Shown: positions 13,541 through 24,699 of the stretch, piece by piece
How positions within the stretch are numbered: the stretch's first letter is position 1
Layout of the letters: every line of letters starts with the position of its first letter
From: Trema orientale
Lineage: Eukaryota; Streptophyta; Magnoliopsida; Rosales; Cannabaceae
Assembly: GCA_002914845.1 (NCBI GenBank)
Contig: JXTC01000085.1
Span: forward strand, 370,379-434,378
DNA: 64,000 bases
Direction: 5' to 3'
Notes under the pieces: generated by a model
What the model was told of the DNA's origin: nothing
Seen by the model: the letters and a program-made list of their open reading frames with translations, nothing else
The model's database searches: none
Program-made: the position numbers and the translations under genes

Positions 13541-13565
13541 CGCTCCCACTAAAATATCGAATGAA

Positions 13566-13577
13566 GCTCTGATACCA
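13566..13577 (-). other. primer-binding site of the first copia element
   Basis: The minus strand reads TGGTATCAGAGC, complementary to the 3' end of initiator Met-tRNA. It is separated by 2 bp from the 5' LTR that begins at 13580. This is the standard copia arrangement. Confidence 0.95.
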
Positions 13578-13579
13578 GT

Positions 13580-14208
13580 TGTTAGGGAATAACCTCCCCT
13601 GTAAACACACAATAGTGGAAGCGATAAAATAAATGTGAAAAATAATCCCGAAATAAATAAATAGGATACACAAAATTAGCATGGTTCACCAAATTAGTTA
13701 CGTCCACGGAGCTACTGCAGATTTTCACTATTAGGAGAAAAAGAACCTTTACAAGTGTTTACACCTAACACTCTTAACTGACACCCCAGACCCCGAATAC
13801 ACCCAAGAGAAAAACTGTATTTTTCTCTAACTCTCAAGAGTAAACTCACTCTAATACTCTCACAACACTTGGTGTTTCTTGCATTCTGGGATGATGACAA
13901 ATGAGGAATAGGGTCCCTATTTATAGGTTTGAGATAACCAACCCTCACCAATTCTTTACACATTTTTTTCTTCATATTTTCCATATATATCAAACTTATC
14001 ACACATGGTTAATACACTGAGCATTTAATGCTCCTCCACTAGCAGAGCATTTAATGTTCTTTTCAATTGTGTTACACGGTTCACACACAGTTTTCTTTTT
14101 TTTTTCTTTAAATATTGACCGTGTCTCGTACACGGTCTCAACACAAAAAACGAGTAATGCATTAAGCATTAAATGCATTTAATGCACTCACATCATTACA
14201 TGGTAACA
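13580..14208 (-). repeat. 5' LTR of the first copia element
   Basis: It adjoins the primer-binding site and so is the 5' LTR. It matches 8535-9158 apart from scattered substitutions and a small indel near 13657. It carries the element promoter. Confidence 0.93.
13917..13926 (-). promoter_or_regulatory. TATA box in the copia 5' LTR
   Basis: CTATAAATAG on the minus strand lies about 290 bp inside the LTR and is correctly oriented to drive the gag-pol transcript. The 3' LTR has the same motif near 8868-8877. Confidence 0.7.
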
Positions 14209-14380
14209 TGACTAACGTCTTTTTGTTTTCAAAAACGACATGAAATGAATAAAATATTAGATACAAAAAACGACATGATTGATATGTTCTTTCCCCTTAT
14301 AAACGGATATGAAATGGATAACGGATAGTATGATAAGAACGACAAAAGGATGACGCACATTTGAAATGATATTGAAGGTC

Positions 14381-14411
<31 letters not shown>

Positions 14412-15550
14412 CTTCGAATAGGAACAAGGATCTAACAATAAAGAACTTTAAATGACATTGAAGTTTTTTTTTTTTTTTTTTTTTGAGAAAAAATGACATT
14501 AAAGGTTAAGAACATGGAAATAAGATAAAAACGACACCTATAGGATCAAACAATACATAACTTTAAATTCAAGGAAAATGGCGAAGTAAGGACTAAAGTT
14601 TCATTACTAATGCCTACTAATTATCCTTTTTAGGCAAAACTAAGAAAAATTCAGAGGGACAAAAAAAAAAAAAAAGAAATCAATATAATATATAGTAACA
14701 AAAAATGACATTTGAAGATCAATGAGTCAAAATTTAAAACAAAAAATCTCACAACAGACAAATCTGAATTCAAGATCTAAATAGGAGACACTTTAAAAGT
14801 TAACCAAAATATGTACAATTTTAAATTATATCGTCTACTACTGTACTTCACTTGGGTAAATGTTAATCGTGGCCCCGCCTTCTAGCTTTTTCGTCCGTGT
14901 AAGGTTGCATGCTTCGACGTTCTTTGCGAGTTCCTCCACGGGTGTTTCGGATTATTGTTTTATTTCGGGATATTATCAATTTTATAGTCTGTATTTTAAT
15001 ACTTTGTTCAAATTATATTTTGTGTTTTTGTTATTATCAGACATTTATATTTAAAATTTGTTACAAATTTATACATTAACACTAATTTAGAACAGTTAAT
15101 TTATCAAGTTACCGTTAATTTAGAGCAGTTAATTTATCGAGTTACTATTTAAAAAATTAAAAATAAATCATATAAAAATTAATCCGAGAATAAATTTATT
15201 ATATATCTTGGTAAATTAATTATTTTAAATTAATATTAGAGTATAAATTTGTAATAAATATTAAATTTAAAGGTTAATGATAATAATAATCAAAACATAA
15301 GATATAAATAAAAACAAGTGTCAAAATATACAGTATAAAAATAATATTATTTATTTTATTTTTTAATTTTTTGAAATATAATATTTATTTATTTATATAC
15401 ATGTTTGTCGCTTGGAGAGTGTTTTGGGTTGTTTGGTTACGCATTATTTATTTAAAAGTTTAAGATACCCAACTTTTAAACGTGTAATTTGGTCCAAATG
15501 GGGTCTCGAACTCAAAGCCAAGGACCCATATTTAACCAATATTTAATTGA
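14209..15550. other. AT-rich intergenic DNA with long A and T homopolymers
   Basis: A poly(A) run of about 31 lies at 14379-14409 and a poly(T) run at 14465-14484. The motif GACATGAAATG(G/A)ATAA occurs near 14239 and also just left of the copia element near 8488, so the copia element landed in locally repetitive DNA. No gene was recognised. Confidence 0.6.
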
Positions 15551-15714
15551 ATAATTAGTTTGCGCTGGACAGCTTTTTTCTCTTTTTGACTTTTGACCTT
15601 GTCAAAGGGAGACAAGAACAAGAAGAAGGGGTCGTAGGTTTTCTCGTTTCAGAACCAATTCAAAAGAGGTCTCTTCTCTCTGTTTTTCTTCTTCAATCAC
15701 CAAATTTCGCTAAT

Positions 15715-17285
15715 ATGGTAATCACCTATTTCTGTGCCTCCTTTTGTAGTTATAATTTTTATTCTTTGATTGTTTTTATTTCTCGTAATTGTTTGTGTTA
15801 ATATGAAATTTTCCTAATTTCTTATTCTTTTCACTTATGGCTGGCTTTTTAGATTGTAAATTCAAGTAGCTGCTACTTTGCTCAAAATTGTGCGTCCATA
15901 ATCCTCGTTTTTCCCCCTTCCCCTCATATACAATCACCTTTTTTGTCAATTTCTCTTGGGTGTTTTCTTTTTTTTTGGTAGTGTGCATGAGTTTATTAGA
16001 TGTGCTGATTCAAAATTTGATTAAATTACGTATTTTTATTTTTTATTTTTATTGTAGGATTGTTTGGAAAACCATTTTTCGAGCTCCTTTCACAAATCTT
16101 TTTATGGGTTTTCGTTGTTGATGTTTTGGAAAGGTCTTTTTATTTTTGATCTTTTATCCCCTTTTCGGAAATGGCTTTTGGAAAATAATTGTTGAAAAAC
16201 AAGTTACGAACTCTTAAGGAATAACTTTTTTTTTTTTTGGGTACTATGTCTATTTAGAATTCAATTTTTATTTCCTTAAAAGGAAAAAAAAAAATTCGAT
16301 TTTTACATGTAGATTTTGATTTAGATTGATGGGCTCTCCTGCAAAAGTTTTGTCTGCTTAATTTTACTCATATAATCCTATTAGCTTTGATAAATACCTT
16401 TGTTAAGTGTTCCTGGGGGATCGAAACATGAGTTTGTATTTCTGTTTAATTTAGTTTTGAAGATATATTGAAAGATATGTCCATTTTTTTTTGACATTGT
16501 CATTGGCAGACCACCTCAAAGCGCCTAGCTGAGAAGAAAGTTGCCAAGTTTCAAAAGAACATTACAAAGAGGGGAGCAGTTCCTGAAAGCTCATCAAAGA
16601 AAGGATATGAATACCCCGTTGGCCCAATTCTTCTTGGCTTCTTCATTTTTGTGGTGATCGGATCATGTATACACTCTGCCTATTTGACATATTTTCAGCT
16701 CAAGTCATAGTTCTCCATGATCCGCATACAATTTATCAATATTCATCTCTATCTGCCTATTTGACATACTAATCACTGCGACGAAGTTTATTGGATTCAT
16801 TTCTTTTCGTTCTGTTAGTGTTTGAGAAATAGAACTCATAAATGGCCCGAACTTTGGCCCTTCTGGGTAACAATCTATTGACTGAACGTTACTGATCATG
16901 ACTATGTGATAAGGGTGTGGATAGTCTTTGGTCAAAACTATTGTTTAGCACATTAACTCTTTTCGTTTTTGTTTGGAGATGCTTTTGGTTTATTTTATTC
17001 TATTCTTGTTGTGAAACTAAAATTCGAGTATATAGGTAGGCATACTTATGGTTGTCTACGGGGTGTTGAATTTTGTTGAGAATCTAATAATCTATTTCTC
17101 CATATGTTGCTCTTATGAAAGTTGATGCATTCTACATATCCTGAGTGTCATGTAAAAGAATTCTAGTTTTGTACCTTGATCTCTTTTGTAGTTCTGTCAC
17201 ATAAAACTGCTACTTTTGTTTTCCTCTTGTTTTGGCAGCCTTGTTTCAGATAATTAGAACAGCTACAAGCGGTGGGATGGCTTGA
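15715..17285 (+). CDS. stress-associated ER protein SERP1/RAMP4
   Basis: This is a small tail-anchored ER protein that associates with the translocon and ribosomes and stabilises newly made membrane proteins under stress (family knowledge). Exons: 15715-15717, 16510-16666 and 17239-17285, total 207 nt or 68 aa, the usual family length. The first coding exon holds only the ATG, followed directly by GT. Seen in the translation: a basic cytosolic N-terminus (TTSKRLAEKKVAKFQKNITK), a KKGYEYPVGP hinge, a single hydrophobic segment at residues 38-59 and a short tail ending SGGMA. All match RAMP4. The 5' leader up to 15714 is CT-rich. An AATAAA-like element lies near 17388 in the 3' region. The gene converges on the coiled-coil gene on the other strand. 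Confidence 0.95.
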
Positions 17286-18072
17286 AGAAATGACTTCGCG
17301 TGTAACATGTAGGTCTTGTAATACTATGCGTTGAGCATTGTTGAATACCATGTTATAAAGTGAAGTTAACGTTGTTGTTTTTGTTTAATAAATAAACAGC
17401 ATTCTACGATGTGTGTTCAATATGGGATTTATCCTGAATAGCATTGTATTGCGGTGTTAATGCTTATCATAGTATATTCACAACTATTCTATTATGTCAA
17501 CACAAAAAATAAATAAATAAATAAGGGAAAATACAAATATCGTTTGTGGAAGTTTGAGTAGGGATTTTGAACACCCGTAGTAGAGAATTGAATAAAGAAT
17601 GGATTGAGCTACTTCTACAGTTAAGCAGGAATTTTGAACACCCCTTGGAGAATATGAATAAAGAATTTAATGTCACTGCCACTTAGTAAATTAGCTAAGA
17701 TCAGTTTGAAGCTGAATCAATGTTTCAGGATGATATGTTAATTTTCCCCACCATTGTCTTCATCAGGTATGATAGTTATTTATATTATCAGACATGAAGA
17801 AGAATGATTTTAAGAATAAGGAGCCTACTATAGCAAAAAGAACTCATCAAACTTGTTTTATGTTCTTAAAGTGCTCCATGTACAGCCAGTAAATACTTCT
17901 AAGAACATATAATCCCCTTCTAATTATGGGATAGGCTTGGCTTTTCCACACTTGATCTTGTGCATAATCTAATATGCTTCTAAACAAAATCATTGTTTGT
18001 AGATCTTGACAAACGTAGGAAACAAAACGCAAAATTTAACAGAGGTGATTAACAGAGTAAATGAGAAATGAT
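17286..18072. other. 3' regions between two convergent genes
   Basis: This stretch holds the SERP1 3' UTR on the left and the coiled-coil gene 3' UTR on the right. An imperfect direct repeat containing GGGATTTTGAACACCC or similar occurs near 17562-17644. No further gene was recognised. Confidence 0.5.
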
Positions 18073-20328
18073 TCAAAAAATTTTATGGTGCATTTGTTTT
18101 CTGTATGTGCATTTAGTTTCGTCCGATCTTCGAGCTGCTCGGGGTCCTGTGCTTCCTGTTTTGGAATTTTGGCAATAATCAGAACTCCTGGACAATTTCC
18201 TAGTATAAGAATTGAATCCGAACTCCATCTTGTCTTCAGAAAAGCTTTGATCTTGAGGAGAATCATATCCTATTCCCTCGAATTCCTGCAAAAAACCTTA
18301 TTCTTTAAAAATTTGCCGTTGTATTGCACTAGAAAAGGAGACAATTGGTTGTGAATTCTATAAGATGCACACTTGAAAGCCGAGGACCACAAAATATTAG
18401 GGACGGATACCTTGGATCTCGATTTAGCGTAGTAGGGTGTCAAACAAGGGTTTAAGTCTTTGAGTAACATTTCATCTGGACTGCCGGGGCTAGCTGGATC
18501 TCCAGAGCTGAACTCCTGAATTCATAATTTCATCGAGCATATGTTTCTTAAGAAAAAGAAAACTGAAGCCATATTGTGAAGAACTATATACAAAACCCAG
18601 TCCCCGAACAATGTTAGAAAAGAAAATTCCGTCCTATTATAAGATAATCCCAAGTCAATTAGCTAGAGCAAAACTCCAAACTCGACCACATGGTAATTTT
18701 TAATATTACTGCAATAGCTCTATATGTTAGGCTGAGTACATCTGTCAGTTACAATTTCCAAACTATACAATATTACAGTACTGCTTACCAAAGAATTAGA
18801 TGCCTCTTCACGATTATACATTGGTGTTCTAGGAGAACTGCCGTGATTTTGATAACCAGACCTTGCTGAATATTTATCAGCCTTCACCTGCACAAAGCAA
18901 TCAATATCAGCAATCTAAGACAAAAACAGCAGTAACAAAAGGGAAAAGCACCCACACCAAGCATTTGGTTTGCTTTAAATTGCAAATGCAATTGTTTACA
19001 GTTTCTTGATTTTGAATTACACTATCTCTACTGATTTTGCATTCAACAGGAGAAAAGGCAACCCTTCATATCGTCAAGAAGCTTCTCTTCTACTAGAACT
19101 GTTACCTTCGAAACCATATCATTTTGGTGAACAAAACAATCTGTTGGAGGTCTAATTTCGACACGATGATAATCAAAATTTTAATGGGAATGCGTCTAAC
19201 CCGATAGGAAGGTGAATGAACAATGACAACAATAACACACGGAGAAATGAGATATACCTCGGCAAGATCATCAGCTAGGCATTGGAGCTGGCCTGTGAGA
19301 GAAGTCACCTGTCTCTGAAGCGTTGGGATCAACTGCTTTGCTTGCTTCAACTCTGAGCCCTGTTTCTCTAAAATATCTTGAAGCTGAGAATTAACGACAT
19401 CCGGGAACAGTATCGCACTCTTCAATGCTTTAATTTCTTCCCTCTGTTTCAAACACAAGTCCTTCAATTTCTCCACCTTCACATTCCAATCAACAAAATT
19501 AGACCATTACAGCGTGTGTGTGTGTGTGTATGAATATAAAAGACTAAGAAACCAAAAATGGAAGAACCAAAGAAAACCCATCTATGATTGGACCCAAAGA
19601 GCGACTATGGCGGACTTGTTTCACGGATTAGAAATTTATTACACTAAACCAAAGAAAACCCATCTATGATTGGACCAAAATAGCAACTACGGCGGACTTG
19701 TATAACGGATTAGAAATTTGTTCCATTAAGCCTAAAAAAAACTTGTTATGGGAGATAGAGAATGACTGACCTCTGTATTCTTTTCGTCAAGCTTCGACTT
19801 AAGCTCAGAAATCTCCATTTCCTGCTCCTTGGTCAGACTCAAAAGCTCCCTCTCACTCCTCAAAACCATGGCCAGAGTCCTCGTGTTCCCCTTGACTTCC
19901 GTCAACGCCTTGACCTCCTTCTTCTCCTTCTCCGACGATGACGTTCCTTTCCCAAACAGTTTCCTATGCAGACCCCCGAAGTTCGACCCCTTCCTCGCCG
20001 TCCTCTTCAAATCCTCGGCGATTACATCGGGAGGGATCACCAGACCCACCACCTTGGTTGTTTTCGACGAGGAAGACGAATTAGACCGCTTCTCCATGAA
20101 CTTCTTGACCATGGTGGTGAAGTTCTGATCGGACGGCTTGGATTTGAGCTTGGAAGAAAGATCGGAGGGCTTGGATTTGACGAGAGCGCGCGAGGACGAG
20201 GCCTGTGCGGGAACAGGGGACTTGTGCTTGAGCTCCGTGGATGAAGACGGATCCGAGAAATGCGACGACGTCGAGGAGCGTGAATCGTACGAACTGTAGC
20301 GCGACGAAGGCTTCATGAGGGACGCCAT
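18073..20328 (-). CDS. plant coiled-coil protein of unknown function
   Basis: Minus-strand exons: 19771-20328, 19258-19476, 18789-18887, 18411-18515 and 18073-18285. All lengths are multiples of three, giving 397 aa. The N-terminus (about 1-90) is Ser-rich, basic and probably disordered. It is followed by a conserved-looking patch with FGGLHRKLFGKG near residue 120, then heptad-rich coiled coil from about 145 to 265 (ALTEVKGNTRTLAMVLRSER onward, and QLQDILEKQGSELKQAKQL). The C-terminal 130 residues are Ser/Pro-rich and basic, with SSGDPASPGSPDEMLLKDL. No enzyme domain, signal peptide or membrane segment was seen. The layout suggests a cytoskeletal or scaffold protein, which is inference only. 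The GA-repeat leader lies at 20365-20386. I recognise the type as plant-conserved but cannot assign a name. Confidence 0.85.
19567..19731. repeat. 82-bp tandem duplication in intron 1 of the coiled-coil gene
   Basis: Two adjacent copies start CCAAAGAAAACCCATCTATG, at 19567 and 19649. They differ by a handful of substitutions. The duplication lies wholly within an intron and close to the exon 1 donor. Confidence 0.85.
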
Positions 20329-20364
20329 TGTTGAGTATTGAAGCTTTACTCTGAAGAGGTTTCG

Positions 20365-20386
20365 GAGAGAGAGAGAGAGAGAGAGA
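20365..20386. repeat. (GA)n microsatellite in the 5' leader of the coiled-coil gene
   Basis: Eleven GA units lie about 40 bp upstream of the ATG at 20328; they read as CT repeats in the mRNA. CT-rich leaders are common in plant genes. Confidence 0.85.
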
Positions 20387-20679
20387 TGTGTTGGTGTTGG
20401 AGCTGGGTTTTGGGGAAAAAAGGTTGATGAAGGAGATGGGGTTCAGGACACGTGGCGCCTTTTCCAGACGTGTCTCTGGGGCGCTGTCTGAATTCAAATT
20501 TTCACCCGATGCGCGGGGTCTTTGACTCTGGTTTTGATGGATTCTGATTAGAATTACTAATTTGCCCATCCATGGTGGGTTTATATTACGTAAAATGCCC
20601 AGGTTTGACGTGGCGGGAAAATTTTGTATCCAGATATTCCAGATGAAAAAATTGGACGGCACCGAATTCTATGGTGTAT

Positions 20680-21038
20680 GATCCCGTTTGGTTCACCCAT
20701 TCGAATGGGTGTATTTAAATAGAAATTCAAGAATGGGTTATAATTGGAATAGAAGATATTTGAATGGAAAAATATTGGAATGTGTTGTAATTAGAATGAG
20801 AGCATTAGAATGGACCATTCAAAAATACCTCTTCCCCTCCATTCTCATCCAAGACATAAAAACCCATTCTAATAGTTGATGTGACTGATGAACCATTTGA
20901 ATAGAAAAACTGAATTGTTGAAACAAACACCCATTCCAAAAGACCATTTGAATGGAAAAATTAGAGTTGTTGAAACAAACATCCATTCAAATGGATTTTC
21001 TATTCCAATAGAATAGAATGGTTGAAACAAACGAGACC
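20680..21038. mobile_element. MITE with GTTTG-type terminal inverted repeats
   Basis: The left end, GATCCCGTTTGGTTCACCCA, and the reverse complement of the right end, GGTCTCGTTTGTTTCAACCA, are imperfect inverted repeats. TAT flanks both sides (20677-20679 and 21039-21041). The interior repeats GTTGAAACAAAC and CCATTTGAATGGAAA motifs. The CGTTTG-type ends suggest a PIF/Harbinger or hAT derivative. There is no coding capacity. Confidence 0.72.
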
Positions 21039-23117
21039 TATATTATTGGGGCGAGCCTCGTCTGCTGGGTCTGGGCCTCCGTTGGGGGGCCCAGAAGGGC
21101 CACAAATTCTAATCCAGGTCAACTAATTTTCCCTGTAATCTGTAATTCTGATATATGCTTTTCTCAAAGAGAAAAAAAAAAAACAAAAACAAAAAAACAA
21201 AACTTGTTCCCTGTATCATGTTTGCCTTTTTTTTTTTTTTTTTTTTTTAAGTTCAAGAAGGATAACAATCCGTTTAGGTAAACAAAAAATCCTCTGTTTC
21301 AGCAACCAAAAAAAAAAAAGGGCGAAAGATCCTCTGTTTTTCGAATTAATCATTGCAAATATAGTAATGTATATATATGCAGCAGGGTGAGTCAATTTCA
21401 AGGCCATTTAATGATGATAATACTTGGATATTTAGCTATAAAATTTTAAAAGTGGACATCTATTTAATTAAATTTAAAATTTTGATCATCCACCTAAATT
21501 TCTCTACTTTTTTAATAGCTCTCTTTAACGATAAAGGGTGGACAACAATAAATAGTTGGCCTAACCATATGCTGTGCCTCATATCCTTTTAATTTTTTTT
21601 TTTTTAAGAAAAAACAAAACATTCAAATTCCATAATTTATGTCAAAATTATTATGACTAACTTGGACAAAAACGATAATAAAATTGATTCATGGCCATGG
21701 ACCAGCTAACAATTCGTGTTATTATGTCACATTCAGGTCAACACGATTATACGACAAGATAACACTTTAACCTAAAAATGCACAGTTAATAAACGTGTAA
21801 TACAACACAGAATATTAATATGTTTAATAAATGTATTATATATATATATATATATATATATCTGTTTATGACATATTTGACATGATTATTCAAAGTTTGA
21901 CATGATTACTCAATTTCAACACGATTACACGTTAATGAATTTAAGTAAACATATGTAAACTTGCTTAAAATCAAAGTTAAAATGTTAAAATATTAATAAA
22001 CATGTGTATTTGCATAGTATCATGATGACACGAAAATGACCAATTTAATTAATCGAGTTACACGAGTCATTTTTCATGTTAAGCGTGTTGACCCAAAACT
22101 CACATGTTTATTACTCAGTATTAATTTGAAATTGATACGAAAATTTAGATATGTCCTCCAAACTTATCTATTCCATATTATATCATCATGTCTTGTTGAA
22201 AATTATCAGTCCTACCAATGATTTCACCATATAGCTATTTAATGAGTTAAGCTTAAATAGTCAATTGTTGTTTCAAAATAAAAAATTCATAATTAATGAA
22301 AGTTCAATGATCACAGATCAAAACTAAGCTTCAGGTGAAATTGTGACTAACAGAGAGGTGCGTAACTCTTTTTATATTTTAGCGGATGTGTTAGTGTAAT
22401 TTTCCATTTTTTAGAGCAAATGTAGTTTATCTGGTAATCTTTTTATTAAACATTCTCGAGCAGATAAAAATGCCAGGTTATCATGTTTGATGGTTGACCA
22501 AGCTGTGGCTAGTTAGCGCCATACTAGCTAGACTAACGTTTAAGCTTTGTGATTTCTAAGAAATCAGAAGGCTGACGCCATAGTAGAGGTGCAAGCTTGA
22601 AGAAGTATATATGTGTGATATAAAATGCAGACGTTGAAACAAGAGTAGTAAGGGCACAGAATGACTCTCTGACAAGTTCTAGCAAGACTTTTATGAGACT
22701 GTTTTGTTAAAGAATCTCAGCGGAGAGTTGTGCTACTTGGGCTAACTCGAGTGGTTTGGTAAGAGAGTAACTGTGTGTGAGTGGTCATGTTTTAAATCTC
22801 CGTCAATGCATTTCATAAAAAATATATATCTTGTAACATGGTGTAATTTGTATCGCATATATGTTTAAACAAAAATACATAAATAAATTGCCCGCTACCA
22901 ATTCAAATCTCAGAAATGCAAAATCAACTTAATATCAGTGAAAGAAAGAGGCTTTGTAAAGAAACTAGTAAAAAATGGGATCTTATTGAACATAACGTAA
23001 TAGCCAAGCCAACACGGTGTTGGGAGCATTCTACAATTAATTAGACAAATAGTTTGAGACCGTCTGATTTCACAAGTTTAACATGTGGCAGCACGGATGT
23101 GCTACTGATCCTTTCCC
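21039..23117. other. intergenic DNA, no gene recognised
   Basis: Contents: poly(T) at about 21228-21249, an A-rich stretch near 21174-21200, a TA microsatellite at about 21837-21861, and reiterated ACACGATTA-like words between 21730 and 22080. At 22738-22825 a segment resembles a tRNA-type SINE head, with GGGCTAACTCGAGTGGTTTG followed about 50 bp later by a degenerate B box, but no clean ends were found. From about 22900 the sequence is downstream of the acetyltransferase and probably includes its 3' UTR. Confidence 0.45.
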
Positions 23118-24056
23118 TCAAACTCCAATTAATCTAGCAGGGTTTCCAACAGCAGTAGCATTAGGAGGCACTTCTTTCAGCACCACAGAACCAGCACCTA
23201 TCTTAGCACCTTGTCCAATTCTCACACTCCCCAAAACTTTGCTTCCTGCTCCTATAAACACCCCATCACCAATTTTGGGATGCCTATCCCCAAAACCTTT
23301 CCCTGTCCCACCTAATGTCACATTATGAAGAATTGTAACGTTTTCTCCTACTACAGCAGTCTCCCCAATCACGATCCCAGTGGCATGGTCAATCACTAAA
23401 CCGCTTCCAATCTTAGCTCCAGGATGTATATCAACTCCAAAAACCTCCGAAACCCGGCTTTGAATCAGACTTGCCACGGCGGTCCTTCCTTGAGACCAAA
23501 ACTTATGTGCCACTCTGTGAGATTGGCAAGCTTGGAAGCCTTTGAAGTTCAAAAAGCAATGGACATAACTAGTACAAGCCGGGTCTCGTTCACGTACTGC
23601 TTTCAGATCATTCCTAATAGCGCTTCTGATTTCACGATCTTTGATGAACACGTCCAAAAGTGTGCTCTTTGACAGGCTTGAATTGCTCAGCTTGGTGGCC
23701 AGCAAGTTTGCTAACGAGCTCTCTAGTGAGTTGTGTGACAATATTGTCGAGTAGTAGTATTCGTAGAGAACTGGCTCTTGCTGAGCATCGGATACTGCTT
23801 CCTCTTGAATCTTCAACCACATGTCGTCTTCGTCTTCGTCTTCCTTTTCATCCTCAACTTGGGGCGTGATCTTAGAAGTTTCTGAAATTTTCTGATCAAC
23901 CCAGTTGAGAGATTTGGTTGAAATGGAATTTGGCAAAGTGGGTATACATAATTTGACTAACTTGCATAGGGAACTGCTCATTAGGCATTGGTTAGATTCC
24001 AATGAAAATGGGCTGGTTGAGGTTTGGCTTCTGCAATTTTCGATACAAGCTGCCAT
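23118..24056 (-). CDS. serine O-acetyltransferase (SAT/SERAT), tail-less form
   Basis: It transfers acetyl from acetyl-CoA to L-serine to form O-acetylserine, the precursor of cysteine. The gene has a single exon of 312 aa. The start MAACIENC was chosen because it matches plant SERAT N-termini; the frame is open for 29 further codons upstream. Residues 70-78 are strongly acidic. The N-terminal SATase helical domain runs from about 79 to 205 (RERDPACTSYVHCFLNFKGF). The left-handed beta-helix of hexapeptide repeats runs from about 207 to 309, with catalytic residues in IDHATGIVIGE (D223, H224) and GDRHPKIG (H259). The protein stops right after GNPARLIGV. The usual 25-30-residue tail ending in Ile, which docks O-acetylserine(thiol)lyase, is absent. 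Localisation is unclear; a plastid or mitochondrial presequence is possible. A pseudogene copy lies at 48394-48810. Confidence 0.93.
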   Translation of the reverse strand: MAACIENCRSQTSTSPFSLESNQCLMSSSLCKLVKLCIPTLPNSISTKSLNWVDQKISETSKITPQVEDEKEDEDEDDMWLKIQEEAVSDAQQEPVLYEYYYSTILSHNSLESSLANLLATKLSNSSLSKSTLLDVFIKDREIRSAIRNDLKAVRERDPACTSYVHCFLNFKGFQACQSHRVAHKFWSQGRTAVASLIQSRVSEVFGVDIHPGAKIGSGLVIDHATGIVIGETAVVGENVTILHNVTLGGTGKGFGDRHPKIGDGVFIGAGSKVLGSVRIGQGAKIGAGSVVLKEVPPNATAVGNPARLIGV

Positions 24057-24388
24057 TTCCTCTGTTATGAGTCGCCTTTTTTTGGCTAGCTCTCTATTGT
24101 AGAGGCAGAAACTAACAGAAGGATTAACAAAGATAAAGAACAAGTGATCACAAATCTCAGACGGCTTAAGGAACTGAGTGTACTATGGTGTTTGTGTGTA
24201 TTTATATGCACTATCGGAAGAAGCAAATAACCAGAAGCTTCTCAGATATAATATTGTTAGTTTTAATTTCAAAGGACGAGGAAGAAAGAACGAAGAAGTT
24301 TATGACGTTTGACATGACGATTCTATAGCTATTATAACTATGATTAATTTGAACGAGTCAAAGCTTTTGATACTTGGCCAACCCTGCA
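24057..24388. promoter_or_regulatory. upstream region of the acetyltransferase, shared with the duplicate copy
   Basis: The stretch from the start codon to about 24380 is recognisably the same sequence as about 48811-49090, including the block AAAGATAAAGAAC and the block GATACTTGG near its far end. A TATTTATA element near 24198-24206 could act as a TATA box in leftward orientation. The regulatory content is inferred. Confidence 0.45.
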
Positions 24389-24568
24389 CCAAATTTAGTT
24401 GATGGAATTGAATATGACATTATAAAAATGTATTGCTTGATAAGGACCCGGCAGCTGGGCCGACATATCGAAGTTGGACCAAATTTAGTTGATGGAATTG
24501 AATACGACATTATAAAAATGTATTGCTTGATAAGGACCCGGTAGCTGGGCCGACATATCGAAGTTGGA
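24389..24568. repeat. two-copy 90-bp tandem repeat
   Basis: Units at 24389-24478 and 24479-24568 start CCAAATTTAGTTGATGGAAT and differ at only about two positions. The end of the unit (GCTGGGCCGACATATCGAAG) is also present once near 51951 in the duplicated block, so the tandem duplication is local to this copy. Confidence 0.95.
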
Positions 24569-24699
24569 CCACTTTGGTAGCCCAATCTCGGAGCCTGTTA
24601 CGTTCTAAAATATAGATCTGGGGTCTGCTTAGTTGAGACTCGAAATGGATAGACAATACAAAGGGAAATAGTTTCTATCACTTTTACATATAAAAAACT

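Larger units (their letters stand above)
8535..14208 (-). mobile_element. full-length but inactive Ty1/copia LTR retrotransposon
   Basis: Both LTRs are present, starting TGTTAGGGAATAACC and ending GGTAACA on the plus strand. A perfect 5-bp target duplication, TGACT, flanks the element (8530-8534 and 14209-14213). Coding runs on the minus strand in the order gag, protease, integrase, reverse transcriptase, RNase H, which is diagnostic of copia. A primer-binding site matching initiator Met-tRNA adjoins the 5' LTR, and a purine-rich tract (minus strand, about 9159-9172) adjoins the 3' LTR. The element lies between NAR1 and SERP1. By eye the LTRs differ at roughly 4-5% of positions. Internal reading frames are broken and a MITE sits in gag, so it cannot be autonomous. 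Confidence 0.95.

Noticed and set aside
24056..24143. 29-residue N-terminal extension of the acetyltransferase
   Set aside because: The frame is open, but MAACI matches known SERAT starts and the upstream stretch is not similar to family members.
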